In this document: piece by piece, positions 52,530-62,002 of the stretch
Layout: every line of letters begins with the position of its first letter
Numbering within the stretch: position 1 is the stretch's first letter
NCBI GenBank assembly: GCA_022824205.1
Contig: JAJEAI010000198.1
Location: forward strand, 1-64,000
Source of the DNA: Candidatus Binatia bacterium
GTDB lineage: Bacteria; Desulfobacterota; Binatia; UBA9968; JAJDTQ01
Direction: 5' to 3'
DNA: 64,000 nucleotides
Translations under genes and position numbers: made by a program
Notes under the pieces: generated by a model
The model's database searches: none
What the model was told of the DNA's origin: nothing
The model's input: the letters and a program-made list of their open reading frames with translations, nothing else

Positions 52530-53744
52530 ATGGGAACCCTGCTGAGCCGGCTGTTCGCCGGATTGCGCTACCGCAACTACCGTCTCTATTGGCTGGGACA
52601 GCTCTCCTCCGTGCTGGCGCTCAACATGGAGATGGCGGCGCAGGCATGGCTGGTGTTCCTGTTGACGGACTCGCCGCTGATGCTGGGGGTGGCCGGGATC
52701 GTCTACGCCGTGCCGCGGGTGTCGCTGGTGCTGGTGGGCGGAGCCGTCGCCGACCGGGCCGACAAGCGCCGCATCATGGTGTGCACCCAGTCGGTGTTGG
52801 CCCTGGCCTATCTCGTGCTGGGCCTGTTGATTCTGACCGACCGCGTCGTGTTCTGGCACGTGCTGGTGTTCGCGTTCAACTCGGGCCTGATGCGGTCGTT
52901 CGACCGCCCCAGCCGCTATGCGCTGCTGCCGGAGATGGTGCCGCGGGAGGAGATCGCCAACGCCGTGGCGCTGGGCAGCTCGGTGTGGCAGGCGTGCCGC
53001 CTGGTGGGACCCGGCCTGGCCGGCCTGCTCATCCACTGGTTCGGCGTGGGCCACACCTTCATCGCCTGCTTCGTCAGCTCCGCGGCGGCGGTGGCGCTGT
53101 GGGCGTTCATCCGTACCCGCCCCCTCATCGGGCAGCCCCAGGGCGGCGTGTGGCGCAACATCCTGGCCGGCCTCGACTTCGTGCGCCGCAACCAGCTCTT
53201 CTACAGCCTGCTGGGGCTCACGTGCTTCAACAGTCTCTTCGGCATGTCCTACGTGATCCTGCTGCCGGTGTTCGCGCGCTCCATCCTGGAAGTAGATTCC
53301 CGCGGCTTCGGGCTGCTCCAGTCGTTCTCCGGCGTGGGCGCCCTCATCGGCACCCTGATCGTCGCCTACCTGGCCCAGGCCGGACGCCGGGGCTGGCAGG
53401 TGCTGGTGGGATCGGCGATCTTCGGCTCGCTGCTCATGCTGTTCGCGTACTCGTCCTCGTTCGCGCTGTCGCTGGGCCTGATCTTCTTCCTGGGCCTGTT
53501 CAACCAGATCTACCTCACCTCCATCAACACCATCCTCCAACTGAACCTGCCCAACGACCTGCGCGGCCGGGTGCTCGGGCTCTTCGGACTCACCTGGGAC
53601 CTCATGCCCCTGGGCGGCGCCATCTCGGGCACCGTCGCCGAGTTCGCCGGAGCCCCCACGGCCGTGGCCATGGGTGGTTTCCTGGTGGCGGCGCTGGGGC
53701 TCTATGGCCTGGCGCGGCTGCCGGCGGTGCGGGAGATCGAGTGA
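52530..53744 (+). CDS. MFS transporter, enterobactin-exporter-like (TMEM/MFS_3 group)
   Basis: A 404-residue membrane protein with about twelve helices. It starts [20 protein letters not shown], the signature of the MFS_3 exporter group, with motif A as [17 protein letters not shown] paired [20 protein letters not shown] begins the second half. Efflux of a small metabolite or siderophore-like compound is expected; substrate unknown. Confidence 0.86.
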   Translation: MGTLLSRLFAGLRYRNYRLYWLGQLSSVLALNMEMAAQAWLVFLLTDSPLMLGVAGIVYAVPRVSLVLVGGAVADRADKRRIMVCTQSVLALAYLVLGLLILTDRVVFWHVLVFAFNSGLMRSFDRPSRYALLPEMVPREEIANAVALGSSVWQACRLVGPGLAGLLIHWFGVGHTFIACFVSSAAAVALWAFIRTRPLIGQPQGGVWRNILAGLDFVRRNQLFYSLLGLTCFNSLFGMSYVILLPVFARSILEVDSRGFGLLQSFSGVGALIGTLIVAYLAQAGRRGWQVLVGSAIFGSLLMLFAYSSSFALSLGLIFFLGLFNQIYLTSINTILQLNLPNDLRGRVLGLFGLTWDLMPLGGAISGTVAEFAGAPTAVAMGGFLVAALGLYGLARLPAVREIE

Positions 53745-53754
53745 AGCGAACGCT

Positions 53755-54474
53755 TTACCGCTGAGGCCATGCGTTGATCATCCCCTGCTCCGGCACATAG
53801 CGGTACTTGTGATCCAGCACGTGCCGCCCCCTGGATCGGGACATGCGCCAGTACTCGAACTCCAGGGCGGACAGGTTGTGGTCCCCGTCAAACTCCATCG
53901 TGTATATCTTCAAGGCCGTGCTCGCACACTCGCGCCGTTCGCCGGGTACCCATCCGTAACCGGCGGGAAACTTGCACCGGCCTGTCTTGCGGTAGGTGCG
54001 TTCCCTCCCGTTCCGGATCTCGTAGACCCGGCCAATCCCCTTACCATGGCACTCGAAGTACTGTGTCTTCGATCCGTTTACCTTTGCACGAGCCCAGATC
54101 TGCCGGCCCTTCCACTCCTTGGGACCCCGGATGGTGGTGGCACTGCGCCCGTTGACATGAAAGAGGGTGTCCGCCGCGTGCATGCACGGTGCATCCTTGT
54201 TGCCGTCCCACTTGGCCCCGCTCCACAAGTGATAGGGGATGAAGAGTTGACGAGTCTCACAATCATACAGGTGGGCGAGGTTCCAAGGTGCTGCATCCTT
54301 CTTGGGCTCCGTGCAGGCCAACTCGTGCAGCGCAGAGGCGTCCTGCACCACGGCAAGATGAGAAAAGCCGTGCACCGCCGAAGCCGCGGCGAACCATGCC
54401 ATCGCGAGGGTCCAGGCGACGGCCCATGCGCCGAAACGCGAGGGGCTTGCAAATTGATTCGGCAGCGTGCGCAT
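53755..54474 (-). CDS. secreted or membrane-anchored protein of unknown function
   Basis: A 239-residue protein with an N-terminal hydrophobic segment ([20 protein letters not shown], about residues 17-36) that may be a signal peptide. The mature part is rich in Cys, Trp, Tyr and His ([61 protein letters not shown]), consistent with a disulfide-bonded extracytoplasmic protein. No family recognised. It is convergent with the MFS gene and divergent from htpX. Confidence 0.65.
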   Translation of the reverse strand: MRTLPNQFASPSRFGAWAVAWTLAMAWFAAASAVHGFSHLAVVQDASALHELACTEPKKDAAPWNLAHLYDCETRQLFIPYHLWSGAKWDGNKDAPCMHAADTLFHVNGRSATTIRGPKEWKGRQIWARAKVNGSKTQYFECHGKGIGRVYEIRNGRERTYRKTGRCKFPAGYGWVPGERRECASTALKIYTMEFDGDHNLSALEFEYWRMSRSRGRHVLDHKYRYVPEQGMINAWPQR

Positions 54475-54525
54475 TGTACGCTATCTTATAGCGCCCGATA
54501 CTTGCGAGAGGAAGGGAACAGGTCC

Positions 54526-55428
54526 ATGAAACGCGTGTTCTTGCTGCTGATTACCAACATCGCGATCCTGGTGGTGCTGAGCATCGTCATCAGCGTGCTC
54601 GGCCTCGACCGGATGCTCTACCAGAGCGGGCTCAACCTCGGCCCGCTCCTGGCGTTCTCGTTCATCTTCGGCATGGGCGGCTCGTTCATCTCGCTGGCCA
54701 TCTCCAAGTGGATGGCCAAGATGGCGGTGGGGGCCGAGGTCATCGAACAGCCTCGGAACAACACCGAGAGCTGGCTCGTCAACACGGTGCACCAGCACGC
54801 CCAGGCCGCGGGCATCGCGATGCCGGATGTGGCCATCTACGATTCGCCGGAGCCCAACGCCTTCGCCACGGGTCCGAGTCGCAGCAACTCGCTGGTGGCG
54901 GTGAGCACCGGCCTCCTGCGGAGCATGAACGCGGACCAGGCCTCGGCCGTGCTGGCGCACGAGGTCGGCCACGTGGCCAACGGCGACATGGTGACGCTGA
55001 CGCTCATCCAGGGCGTGCTCAACACCTTTGTGATCTTCCTGTCCCGGGTGATCGGCTTCATCGTGGACCGCGCGCTCCACAGGGACGGCGAGGGCGGCTA
55101 CGGCATGGGCTACTTCATCACGGTGATCGTCTCCCAGATCCTGCTGGGCATCCTCGCCAGCATCATCGTCTACTGGTTCTCGCGCCGTCGCGAGTACCGG
55201 GCCGACGCGGCCGGCGCGCGGCTGGCGGGCACGGCCAACATGATCGGCGCCCTGCAGGCCCTCCAGCGGAGCGTGGAGCCGGAGCACATGCCCGAGCAGC
55301 TCGCCGCCATGGGCATCTCCGGCGTGCGCAAGGGCGGCATGCGGATGCTCTTCGCCAGCCATCCGCCCATCGAGGACCGCATCGCCGCGCTGCGGGAAGG
55401 GCGCCATATGCAGGGCCTGGGTTCCTAG
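54526..55428 (+). CDS. htpX: membrane-bound zinc protease HtpX
   Basis: A 300-residue M48 metalloprotease of the inner membrane involved in quality control of membrane proteins. Two N-terminal helices (about residues 5-27 and 37-60), the zinc motif HEVGH at residues 145-149, two further helices, and the third ligand Glu in [11 protein letters not shown] near residue 222. ATG 54526 follows GAGGAAGGGAAC. Length is normal and all catalytic residues are present. Confidence 0.95.
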   Translation: MKRVFLLLITNIAILVVLSIVISVLGLDRMLYQSGLNLGPLLAFSFIFGMGGSFISLAISKWMAKMAVGAEVIEQPRNNTESWLVNTVHQHAQAAGIAMPDVAIYDSPEPNAFATGPSRSNSLVAVSTGLLRSMNADQASAVLAHEVGHVANGDMVTLTLIQGVLNTFVIFLSRVIGFIVDRALHRDGEGGYGMGYFITVIVSQILLGILASIIVYWFSRRREYRADAAGARLAGTANMIGALQALQRSVEPEHMPEQLAAMGISGVRKGGMRMLFASHPPIEDRIAALREGRHMQGLGS

Positions 55429-55447
55429 GCACGTTACGGTGGATTCC

Positions 55448-55478
55448 TGTAGGGGCGACCGCGGGTCGCCCCTACAAG
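55448..55478. repeat. perfect-hairpin repeat GGGGCGACC...GGTCGCCCC
   Basis: GGGCGACCGCGGGTCGCCC flanked by TGTAGG and CCTACAAG, an almost exact copy of the repeat at 32772. It is followed by a decayed TCATTCCTGCGAAAGCGG fragment at about 55531. Located behind htpX. Confidence 0.8.
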
Positions 55479-55689
55479 CCATTGCAGCGCAAGTCACCGC
55501 ACCGCGCAAGCCATCGCACCGCGCCGTCCCGTCATTCCTGCGAAAGCGGCGATGACACATACTACAGCGCGTGACAATCCGACCGATGTGCGCAGCGGAG
55601 GCTCCCGCGCTGCCGCTGCCATTGCCTTGCCGCCGCGAGCGAATCCCGATACATCCCCTCTTGACCGGGCATAGCGAAAGGGGGACCGG

Positions 55690-56769
55690 ATGGCGATTTT
55701 CTCCGGGGAGTTCGGGCTGCAGTTCGTGCTGCAGGCGGCATCCTACTACACCACGCGGGAGCTGGCGGACCTGGCGGCGTTGGGAGCGGAACGGGGGTTC
55801 AAGCAGGTCTGGCTCAGCGACTCGTTGCGCTACCGCAACGTCCTGACCGTGGCCACCGCCATCGCGGCGCGCGCGCCGATCAAGGTGGGCACCGCCATCC
55901 TGGTGCCCTATTTTCGCAATCCCATCGACGTGGCCGACTCGGTGCTGGCCATCTCCGAACTGACCGACGGACGCGAGATCAGCCTCGGCATCGCCAAGGG
56001 CAGCAAGGGGCAGGTGCCGCAGTACCTGGAGATGCGCAAGCCGTTCCGCGTGGTGCGGGAGACCGTGACGTTTCTCGGCGCGCTGTTCCGCGGCGAGGAG
56101 GTCCGGTTCGACGAGTACCCCTCCCTGTGCGACTATTTCCACATGAACCCCCGCGGACACATCGAGCTGGTGCGTCCGCCGGCGGCGCCGGTGCGCTTCT
56201 ACGGCGGCGGCGTGGGGCCGCGCTTCCTGGCCATCGCGGGCGAGACCATGGAAGGCGTCCTCATGGGCGGCTACTTCATCTCCATGCACAAGCTCGGTCG
56301 GCTGGAGCAGGCCATGGCGGGGGCGGACGCGGCGGCGCGGGGGGTGGACCCGGACAAGAAACTGCGCAAGGTGTGCGAGATCAACCTGGCGGTGTCGGAG
56401 GAGCCGGAACTGGCACTGGCCGAGGCGAAGAAGTACTCGGCGCACCACATGGTGAGCCTCCAGGCCCTGGGCTACAGCCCCGAGGAGTTCGAACGCATCG
56501 GCATCGACTATGAGCGGGTCAACCGCATCCGCGAGGCGCTTCACTCGGGCATGACCATCGAGCAGGCGTCGCGGGAGCTTGTGACGGACGCCATGCCGCG
56601 TGCCTGCTTCGTCGCCGGCCGGCCGTCGGACTGCGTGGAGCCCATCCTGGAGCTGGCGGCCGAGGCCGAGCGCCTGGGATTCGAGCAGATCTCGTTCGCC
56701 AAGCTCGGACGGGACTACGCCTCGGTCATCCGCTTCCTGAGCGACGAGGTCATTCCGAGGTTGTCGTAG
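55690..56769 (+). CDS. LLM class flavin-dependent oxidoreductase
   Basis: A 359-residue luciferase-like protein, distinct from the one at 51310. It has LADLAALGAERGFKQVWLSD, the strand IKVGTAILVPYFRNPIDVAD, and GREISLGIAKGSKGQVPQYL in the phosphate-binding loop region. The C-terminal VAGRPSDCVEPILELAAEAE is typical of F420/FMN-dependent members. It starts behind GAAAGGGGGACCGG and is followed after 35 bases by an MFS gene, with which it may form an operon. Confidence 0.86.
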   Translation: MAIFSGEFGLQFVLQAASYYTTRELADLAALGAERGFKQVWLSDSLRYRNVLTVATAIAARAPIKVGTAILVPYFRNPIDVADSVLAISELTDGREISLGIAKGSKGQVPQYLEMRKPFRVVRETVTFLGALFRGEEVRFDEYPSLCDYFHMNPRGHIELVRPPAAPVRFYGGGVGPRFLAIAGETMEGVLMGGYFISMHKLGRLEQAMAGADAAARGVDPDKKLRKVCEINLAVSEEPELALAEAKKYSAHHMVSLQALGYSPEEFERIGIDYERVNRIREALHSGMTIEQASRELVTDAMPRACFVAGRPSDCVEPILELAAEAERLGFEQISFAKLGRDYASVIRFLSDEVIPRLS

Positions 56770-56804
56770 CGCCGTTCCCGCGCGAGACCAACGGGCACGT
56801 CCTC

Positions 56805-58085
56805 TTGAACGCCTCAGTCGCCGAACCCGCTTCCGCCCGCACGGCGCGGCTCAACCGCACCTATCCGTGGGTCGTGCTGGGCATCTCGTTCATGACCGTC
56901 GCCGCCGCTTTCGGTTGCCGCGCGGCGTTCGCGCTCTTCTTCGTGGCGGTTCTCGATGAGTTTCACTGGAGCCGTGGGTTGGCCGCCGGCGCGCTTACCC
57001 TGGGCTCGGTGGCGTGGACCTTCTCCGCGCCGGTGTGGGGGCAGATGCTGGACCGCCTGGGGCCCAGGGTGGTGTTCCCGGCGGGCGCCGGCCTCATGGC
57101 GGCCGGATTCGCCGTCAGCTCCATGACCCACGCCGTCTGGCACTACTACCTGGGCATGGGGCTTCTGGTGGGGCTCGGCTTCGCCGCGCTGCCCATGACT
57201 TCCCAGGCCACGGTCATCACCAACTGGTTCGTTCAGAAGCGCGGCATGGCCATGGGCATCGCGGCGTCGGGTATAGGCGTCGGGATCTTCCTGGTGGTGC
57301 CGGCCACGGAGTGGCTGATCGTCGCGTTCGGCTGGCGCAACGCGTATCTGGTGCTGGCCGGCGTGATGCTGGCGGCGGTGGTGCCGCTCAACCTGTTCTT
57401 CCAGCGGCGCAGGCCACAGGACCTGGGACTGCTTCCGGATTTCGGCGCCGCCACGGAAGCGGCAAGCGGAGGTCCGCGCCGGGCGCGGGAAGACGGCGTG
57501 ACCCTCGCCGGGGCGCTCCGCAACTACCGGTTCTGGGCGCTGGCCGGGGGGTTCGTGCTGGGCGCCATCCCCGTGCACATGGTGCTGGTGCACCAGGTGG
57601 CCGCCATGGTGGACGTGGGACTGTCGCGCGACTTCGGAGCCTGGGTACTCGCTCTCACCGGGTTCTTCACCACCTTCACCATGATCGGCATGGGGACGCT
57701 CTCGGACCGGATCGGCAGCGAGCGCGCCTACACCATCGGCAGCATGGCCTTGGTGGGCGGGATCCTGGTCATCCTGTACCTCGACCGGATGTCGGAGTTC
57801 GCTGTGGTGTCCCTGTATCCGCCGCTGTTCGCGGTGGGTTTCGGGTCGCGCCAAGGACTCTATCCGACCATCGCCGCCGACATCTTTCATGGCAAGCATT
57901 TCGGCTCGATCATCGGCCTGCTGGCCCTCAGCATAGGAACCGGCGCGGGCGTCGGCCCCTGGCTGGCGGGCTACCTCCACGACGTTTCGGGCAGCTATGC
58001 CAGCTCGGGCTGGATCGGCATCGTGCTGTGTGTGCTATCGTTGGTGTGCATCTGGATCGTAGCCCCCAGCAAGGGGGCGGATTGA
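56805..58085 (+). CDS. MFS transporter (monocarboxylate/oxalate-formate-like)
   Basis: A 426-residue protein with about twelve helices. The N terminus reads LNRTYPWVVLGISFMTVAAA, and GQMLDRLGPRVVFPAGAGLM is the motif A-like loop of the OFA/MCT group; the partner loop in the second half is GTLSDRIGSERAYTIGS. No ATG is available near the start; TTG 56805 precedes the family start. Likely imports an organic acid used by the preceding oxidoreductase. A repeat element starts immediately after its stop. Confidence 0.83.
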   Translation: MNASVAEPASARTARLNRTYPWVVLGISFMTVAAAFGCRAAFALFFVAVLDEFHWSRGLAAGALTLGSVAWTFSAPVWGQMLDRLGPRVVFPAGAGLMAAGFAVSSMTHAVWHYYLGMGLLVGLGFAALPMTSQATVITNWFVQKRGMAMGIAASGIGVGIFLVVPATEWLIVAFGWRNAYLVLAGVMLAAVVPLNLFFQRRRPQDLGLLPDFGAATEAASGGPRRAREDGVTLAGALRNYRFWALAGGFVLGAIPVHMVLVHQVAAMVDVGLSRDFGAWVLALTGFFTTFTMIGMGTLSDRIGSERAYTIGSMALVGGILVILYLDRMSEFAVVSLYPPLFAVGFGSRQGLYPTIAADIFHGKHFGSIIGLLALSIGTGAGVGPWLAGYLHDVSGSYASSGWIGIVLCVLSLVCIWIVAPSKGAD

Positions 58086-58436
58086 CCTCGATGTTGCAGA
58101 AACTGGAAGCATGGAGAGGCCGGGAGGCAAGCGGGATGGGTTTGGAAGGGCAAAGGCGATTGTTGGGAGGCTGCCCGCCTCTCCACCCCTGGATTCCCGC
58201 TTGCGCGGGAATGACGACTCGAGGGTTTGACACCTGTTCTTGTTCCGGGCGACGTTTTGACACAGCCTGGAAAGCAGGAATCCAGGGGTGGGGAGGAGCC
58301 AACTGGCCGGTGTCCCCGCCCACGCGCCGCCTGGATTCCCGCCCCCGATCAGAGTCGAGGGCAAGCTTGCGCGGGAATGACGATTTGTAGAGCGTGCTTC
58401 GGGCCGTTCTTCACCAACTTTTTCAACATTGGGGTT
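58086..58436. mobile_element. inverted-repeat element, second copy of the family at 12929
   Basis: The left tip CCTCGATGTTGCAGAAA and the right tip TTTTTCAACATTGGGG match the tips of the 12929 element; the right 65 bases match well (CGATTTGTAGAGCGTGCTTC versus CGATTCGTAGGGCGTGCCTC). Internally it has several CTGGATTCCCGC/GCGGGAATGACG hairpins, TTGACACAGCCTGGAAAGC, and the GATC insert also seen at 29509 and 27044. The left tip directly abuts the MFS stop codon. No coding content. Confidence 0.7.
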
Positions 58437-58468
58437 AACAGGAGAGGACAAGAGTATCGGGAGACACC

Positions 58469-59449
58469 ATGCCGAAGACGCTGATCATAGACGCGCATCA
58501 TCACTGGATGCCCGAGGAACACTACCGGAACCCCGATCCCCTGATCCGTGACGGCGAGGCCGTGGTGCGGCGGCCCGACCGGTTCGGCATCCGCAGGGGA
58601 GGGGTGCAGCTCTTCGGCCCCCCCGCCATGACCGCGGACATGGCCGCGCAGATCGAGGAGATGGACAAGGTGGGGATCGACCGGGCCGTGCTCCACGTAG
58701 GCTGCTGGGTGGACTGGATCGACGTTCCGGCGGCGCGCTTCATCAACGACGAGATGGCCCGGCTCGTGGAGCGGTTCCCCGGCCGCATCATCCCGCTGGC
58801 GCACGTGCCCGCGCTGGAGGCCGGGGGCCGCCGGGAGCTCAAGCGCGCGGTGCGGAAGCTCGGCTTCCGCGGCGTCGGCATCAACACGCACATCCACGGC
58901 GCGCTGCTGGACGACAAGCGCTACCACCCGTTCTACAGGCTCGTCTCCGACCTGGACATCCCCATCTTTGTGCACCCGTCCTCGGAGCTGCCGCTGGCGC
59001 ACCCCCACGGCATGGAGCAGTTCAACCTCACCCGCAACCTCGGGCGTGCCATGGACAACACCATCAACATCGTGCGCCTGATGCTGAGCGGCACGCTGGA
59101 GAAGTTCCCCAAGCTGCGTTTCGTATTCACCCACCTGGGCGGCGCCTGGTTCGCGCTCCGCAACCGCCTGAACCCGTCCTTCTGGGACAAGCGGGAGCAG
59201 GGCTATTTCGACAAGTTCCAGCACCGCATCTTCATCGACACCGCGCCCCCGTTCTGGCGCCCGCTGGAGATCCGTTTCGCCATGGACATGGTGGGCGAGG
59301 ACCAGGTGCTCATGGGCAGCGACTTCCCCACCATCGACCGCCTCGGCGACGCCGTCGCCATCGTCAAGGCCGTCAAGGCCAGCGCCGCGGTCAAGCGCAA
59401 GCTGCTGGGCGGCAACGTGGCCCGGCTGTTCCCGGAGAACGGCTGCTGA
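58469..59449 (+). CDS. amidohydrolase-2 family protein
   Basis: A 326-residue TIM-barrel metal hydrolase/decarboxylase. The full H-x-H motif is present at the N terminus (IIDAHHHWMPEEHY), with mid-barrel IPIFVHPSSELPLAHPHG, VFTHLGGAWFALRNRL and the C-terminal Asp in VLMGSDFPTIDRLGD. This is the pattern of the ACMSD/gamma-resorcylate decarboxylase group. It is followed after 22 bases by an amidinotransferase-like gene. Confidence 0.88.
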   Translation: MPKTLIIDAHHHWMPEEHYRNPDPLIRDGEAVVRRPDRFGIRRGGVQLFGPPAMTADMAAQIEEMDKVGIDRAVLHVGCWVDWIDVPAARFINDEMARLVERFPGRIIPLAHVPALEAGGRRELKRAVRKLGFRGVGINTHIHGALLDDKRYHPFYRLVSDLDIPIFVHPSSELPLAHPHGMEQFNLTRNLGRAMDNTINIVRLMLSGTLEKFPKLRFVFTHLGGAWFALRNRLNPSFWDKREQGYFDKFQHRIFIDTAPPFWRPLEIRFAMDMVGEDQVLMGSDFPTIDRLGDAVAIVKAVKASAAVKRKLLGGNVARLFPENGC

Positions 59450-59471
59450 GGGCAGGGGAGGGGAGCCCGCC

Positions 59472-60236
59472 GTGAAAGTCCTGATGTGCCCGCCGCTCCA
59501 CTACGAGCCCGCCCCCGGCGAGGATCCCTCCGCCGCCATGGCCGAGTGGCGCGGGCTCTACCGCCTCCTGCGCGACGAGCTGGACGTGCAGGTGGACCTG
59601 CTGGAACCCCGGCCCGGCATGCCCAAGCTCGTGGTCGCCGCCAGCGGCGGCTTCGTCTGGAAGAACACCTTCATCGCCGGCCGAGCGCGCGACGGGTCGC
59701 GGCGCCCGGAAGCCGAAGCGTGGGCGAACTTTTTTCTGGTGCGCGGCTACGCCGTGCCGGAATTGCCCGAGGGCTGTCCATTCGATGGAGAAAGGGATCT
59801 GGTGGTAGCGGACGGAACTCTGTTCGTGGGTTGCCGCCCCGACGACGACCTGGCCTCTCACCGAGCGCTTTCGGAGATACTCGAGCGCGAAGTCCACTCG
59901 CTACGCCTGTCCGACCGTTGGGACTGGCCCCTCGACACCTGCCTGTGTCCGCTGGGCGACGACAAGGCGCTCTACCATCCCGGGGCCTTCCTCGCGGAAG
60001 CCCGCAAGATTCTGGAGGACAGCCTGCCGGGAATGAAGCCGATGGATGCGGACGAGGCCCGACGCCTCGGCTGCAACGCGCTCGCAGCGGAAGGGAGTGT
60101 GATACTGCCGGAGGGTTGCGAGTCCACGGCCGCCCGGCTGGAACGGGAGGGCTTTCAGGTCCATGCCCTTCCGTTGAGGTGCTACGCCCGGCACGGCGCC
60201 GGTCCCAGAGCATTGGCGCTGAAGATCGAGGATTGA
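59472..60236 (+). CDS. amidinotransferase/arginine-deiminase-fold protein, catalytic residues missing
   Basis: A 254-residue protein with the DDAH/arginine-deiminase-family layout: VLMCPPLHYEPAPGED at the start, MAEWRGLYRLLRDEL, LPEGCPFDGERDLVVADGTL, then LDTCLCPLGDDKALYHPGAF and RRLGCNALAAEGSVILPEGC. The family's catalytic His (normally YHLDTCLCPL) is Pro here (WPLDTCLCPL), and the C-terminal Cys (normally GG-x-x-K-C-L-T-L) is Ala (GPRALALK). Deiminase or amidinotransferase activity is therefore unlikely. GTG 59472 follows GGGGAGGGGAG. It is coupled to the amidohydrolase upstream. Confidence 0.72.
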   Translation: MKVLMCPPLHYEPAPGEDPSAAMAEWRGLYRLLRDELDVQVDLLEPRPGMPKLVVAASGGFVWKNTFIAGRARDGSRRPEAEAWANFFLVRGYAVPELPEGCPFDGERDLVVADGTLFVGCRPDDDLASHRALSEILEREVHSLRLSDRWDWPLDTCLCPLGDDKALYHPGAFLAEARKILEDSLPGMKPMDADEARRLGCNALAAEGSVILPEGCESTAARLEREGFQVHALPLRCYARHGAGPRALALKIED

Positions 60237-60283
60237 GTCCGTGGGCTCCGTCGCCTGCCCGGTTGATGGCTTCGTTGCGCTGT

Positions 60284-60838
60284 TCACGCGGTTTGCCCAA
60301 TACGCGTCCGATATTCTTGACAGGCGGCTTTCAGAGAGGACGGCGCGGGTTCGCGTAGTCGCCTTTGCTGGCACATCCCCACAAGTGAGTCGACATGAGG
60401 GCCACAATCTCGTGGTCGTGCGAGCCGAGGATAGTCCTGTCTCGATTCGTTGACCGTTTCGCCGGCCAAATAGGCCAGCCAAGTCTCGATGCTCCACGTC
60501 GGCACGAAGACGGCGACATGGTCCGCGTTGTCCCTTGGCGATACCGACGCTCGGTCACATGCCTCGTCGAGCGCCGTCAACCGAGCATTGACGCCTTCTG
60601 CGTCGCCATCCAGCATGGCCACAAGCTCACAGCCTACCCGGTTTCTGTTCCTGCGATACGCCTCGATCTCCTTCGGAAATTCCTCGCGGACGAATTGCTC
60701 GGCTGAACCTTTGGCCAGTGGGGATCTCTTGACTCGTAGTTGACGCCCCTTCCAGCCCATGGACGTAAAGAAACGTCTCAGGAAAGCTTCGTGCTGTTGA
60801 TCCTCACACAGCAGGATGAGTTGGACTTGCCGCTTCAC
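60284..60838 (-). CDS. Toprim-like (RloB/DUF4276-type) partner of an ATPase
   Basis: A 184-residue protein with a Toprim-like metal site: a Glu in VQLILLCEDQQHEAFLRRFF near residue 11 and a D-x-D in VAMLDGDAEGVN near residues 75-80, followed by VFVPTWSIETWLAYLAGET. Such proteins are the nuclease-type partners of SMC/OLD-like ATPases in several defence systems. GTG 60838 overlaps the ATPase stop by 4 nt (GTGA); an in-frame GTG at 60847 is a weaker alternative. Resemblance is to RloB/DUF4276 proteins more than to DUF4435 of PARIS. Confidence 0.72.
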   Translation of the reverse strand: MKRQVQLILLCEDQQHEAFLRRFFTSMGWKGRQLRVKRSPLAKGSAEQFVREEFPKEIEAYRRNRNRVGCELVAMLDGDAEGVNARLTALDEACDRASVSPRDNADHVAVFVPTWSIETWLAYLAGETVNESRQDYPRLARPRDCGPHVDSLVGMCQQRRLREPAPSSLKAACQEYRTRIGQTA

Positions 60839-61953
60839 CGCTCCCACCCGCGAGCTACGATCTCGGACAACTTCAGACCGCCTTCAGTCGTCAGCGACAA
60901 GTCTTCGATTCTTGTGGCCCTGGTCACCCCGGACGGTTCACGGGAAAGCGATATACCGCTGGACAACCCCAGGTAGTCAATCAGCTCCGGGTGATGTGAA
61001 CAGATGACCGCCTGAGGTATGGCGTCACCACAACGGTCGGAGAGTTCGGCCAGCCAAGGTTCAATCTCCGGCAATGCCACATAGTTCTCCGGCTCGTCCA
61101 AGAACAGCGTGTAGCCCAATCCGGCAGAGAGATGAACCAGGGAATAAAGCGCCACCAAGGCACGCTGGCCGTCCGAAATCTCGTCCAGTCCCAGCTCGTA
61201 TTTCTTTCCGTTTTCGTGGAAGTCCAACGTGAACGCGCGCGTATTCCGGCCGACCATTTGCAGGCGTATCCCACTGAACCCCTCGATAACGTCTTCCAGA
61301 GCCTTTCTGAATTGTTCTACCTGTCCGGGTTGTTCCAGTTGGAGGTGCTGATACCACGCGCTGAAATTGTGCGCGTCCCTGGCCAACATGACGTCGTGCG
61401 TTTTGGTCTCGTGCTCGAAACCGGCCGGGTATAGCCCGCAAACCACCACATTGCGTATGAACTCGAGGAATTTGGTCAGTCTGGTATTCTTGGGACCCGC
61501 AACAACGCGCGCCAGTGCGGACTCTGTCCAATCCGCGGGGAAAACGGGGCCTGGCGAGTTGTCGTCCCGATAGAGATGCACCTCGCCCCCTTTGAATTCG
61601 AACAACGGCCGCCCGTCGGCATCCCAAAGGGATTCGTCGGCAATGCGCGATTGATGATTCTTCGTGTCATGCTCGATCTGCAGCCTGTAGAGCAGGGTGT
61701 CACCAGGGAGTTCCGCCTCGACTTCGAAGATCTGAATCTCCCTGGTTTGCCAGGCAGTCAAGGTGTGCGAGGGAAATACCCCGGGATCGGCTATCCTCGC
61801 TCTGCCACTCAACAGTTCGCGGAGCGCGTAGACAATATCCAATACCGACGTTTTGCCCGTGCCGTTCCGGCCGAGCAGCAGAGTCAGTTCCTGGAATGCC
61901 AAGTCGAAGTTAACCAGGCATTTGTAGTTGTCCACATGAAGGCGCTTGAACAT
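60835..61953 (-). CDS. SMC/OLD-like AAA ATPase (AAA_21 type), probable defence ATPase
   Basis: A 372-residue ABC-class ATPase. It opens with FKRLHVDNYKCLVNFDLAF, Walker A LLGRNGTGKTSVLD (about residues 26-39), signature LDEISDGQRALVALY, Walker B YTLFLDEPENYVALPE and switch His in AVICSHHPELIDYLG. There is no long coiled coil, so it is not RecF or SMC. The coupled Toprim-type gene suggests a two-gene anti-phage or stress system. It stands isolated between catabolic genes. Confidence 0.82.
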   Translation of the reverse strand: MFKRLHVDNYKCLVNFDLAFQELTLLLGRNGTGKTSVLDIVYALRELLSGRARIADPGVFPSHTLTAWQTREIQIFEVEAELPGDTLLYRLQIEHDTKNHQSRIADESLWDADGRPLFEFKGGEVHLYRDDNSPGPVFPADWTESALARVVAGPKNTRLTKFLEFIRNVVVCGLYPAGFEHETKTHDVMLARDAHNFSAWYQHLQLEQPGQVEQFRKALEDVIEGFSGIRLQMVGRNTRAFTLDFHENGKKYELGLDEISDGQRALVALYSLVHLSAGLGYTLFLDEPENYVALPEIEPWLAELSDRCGDAIPQAVICSHHPELIDYLGLSSGISLSREPSGVTRATRIEDLSLTTEGGLKLSEIVARGWER

Positions 61954-62002
61954 TGTCGTCTCCGCGCAGCCGTATTCGTGAGCGATTCCTCGCTTCGTCC
62001 CC

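Noticed and set aside
60284-61953. PARIS system (AriA/AriB)
   Set aside because: The ATPase is rather short and the partner looks more like RloB/DUF4276 than DUF4435, so I did not use the name.
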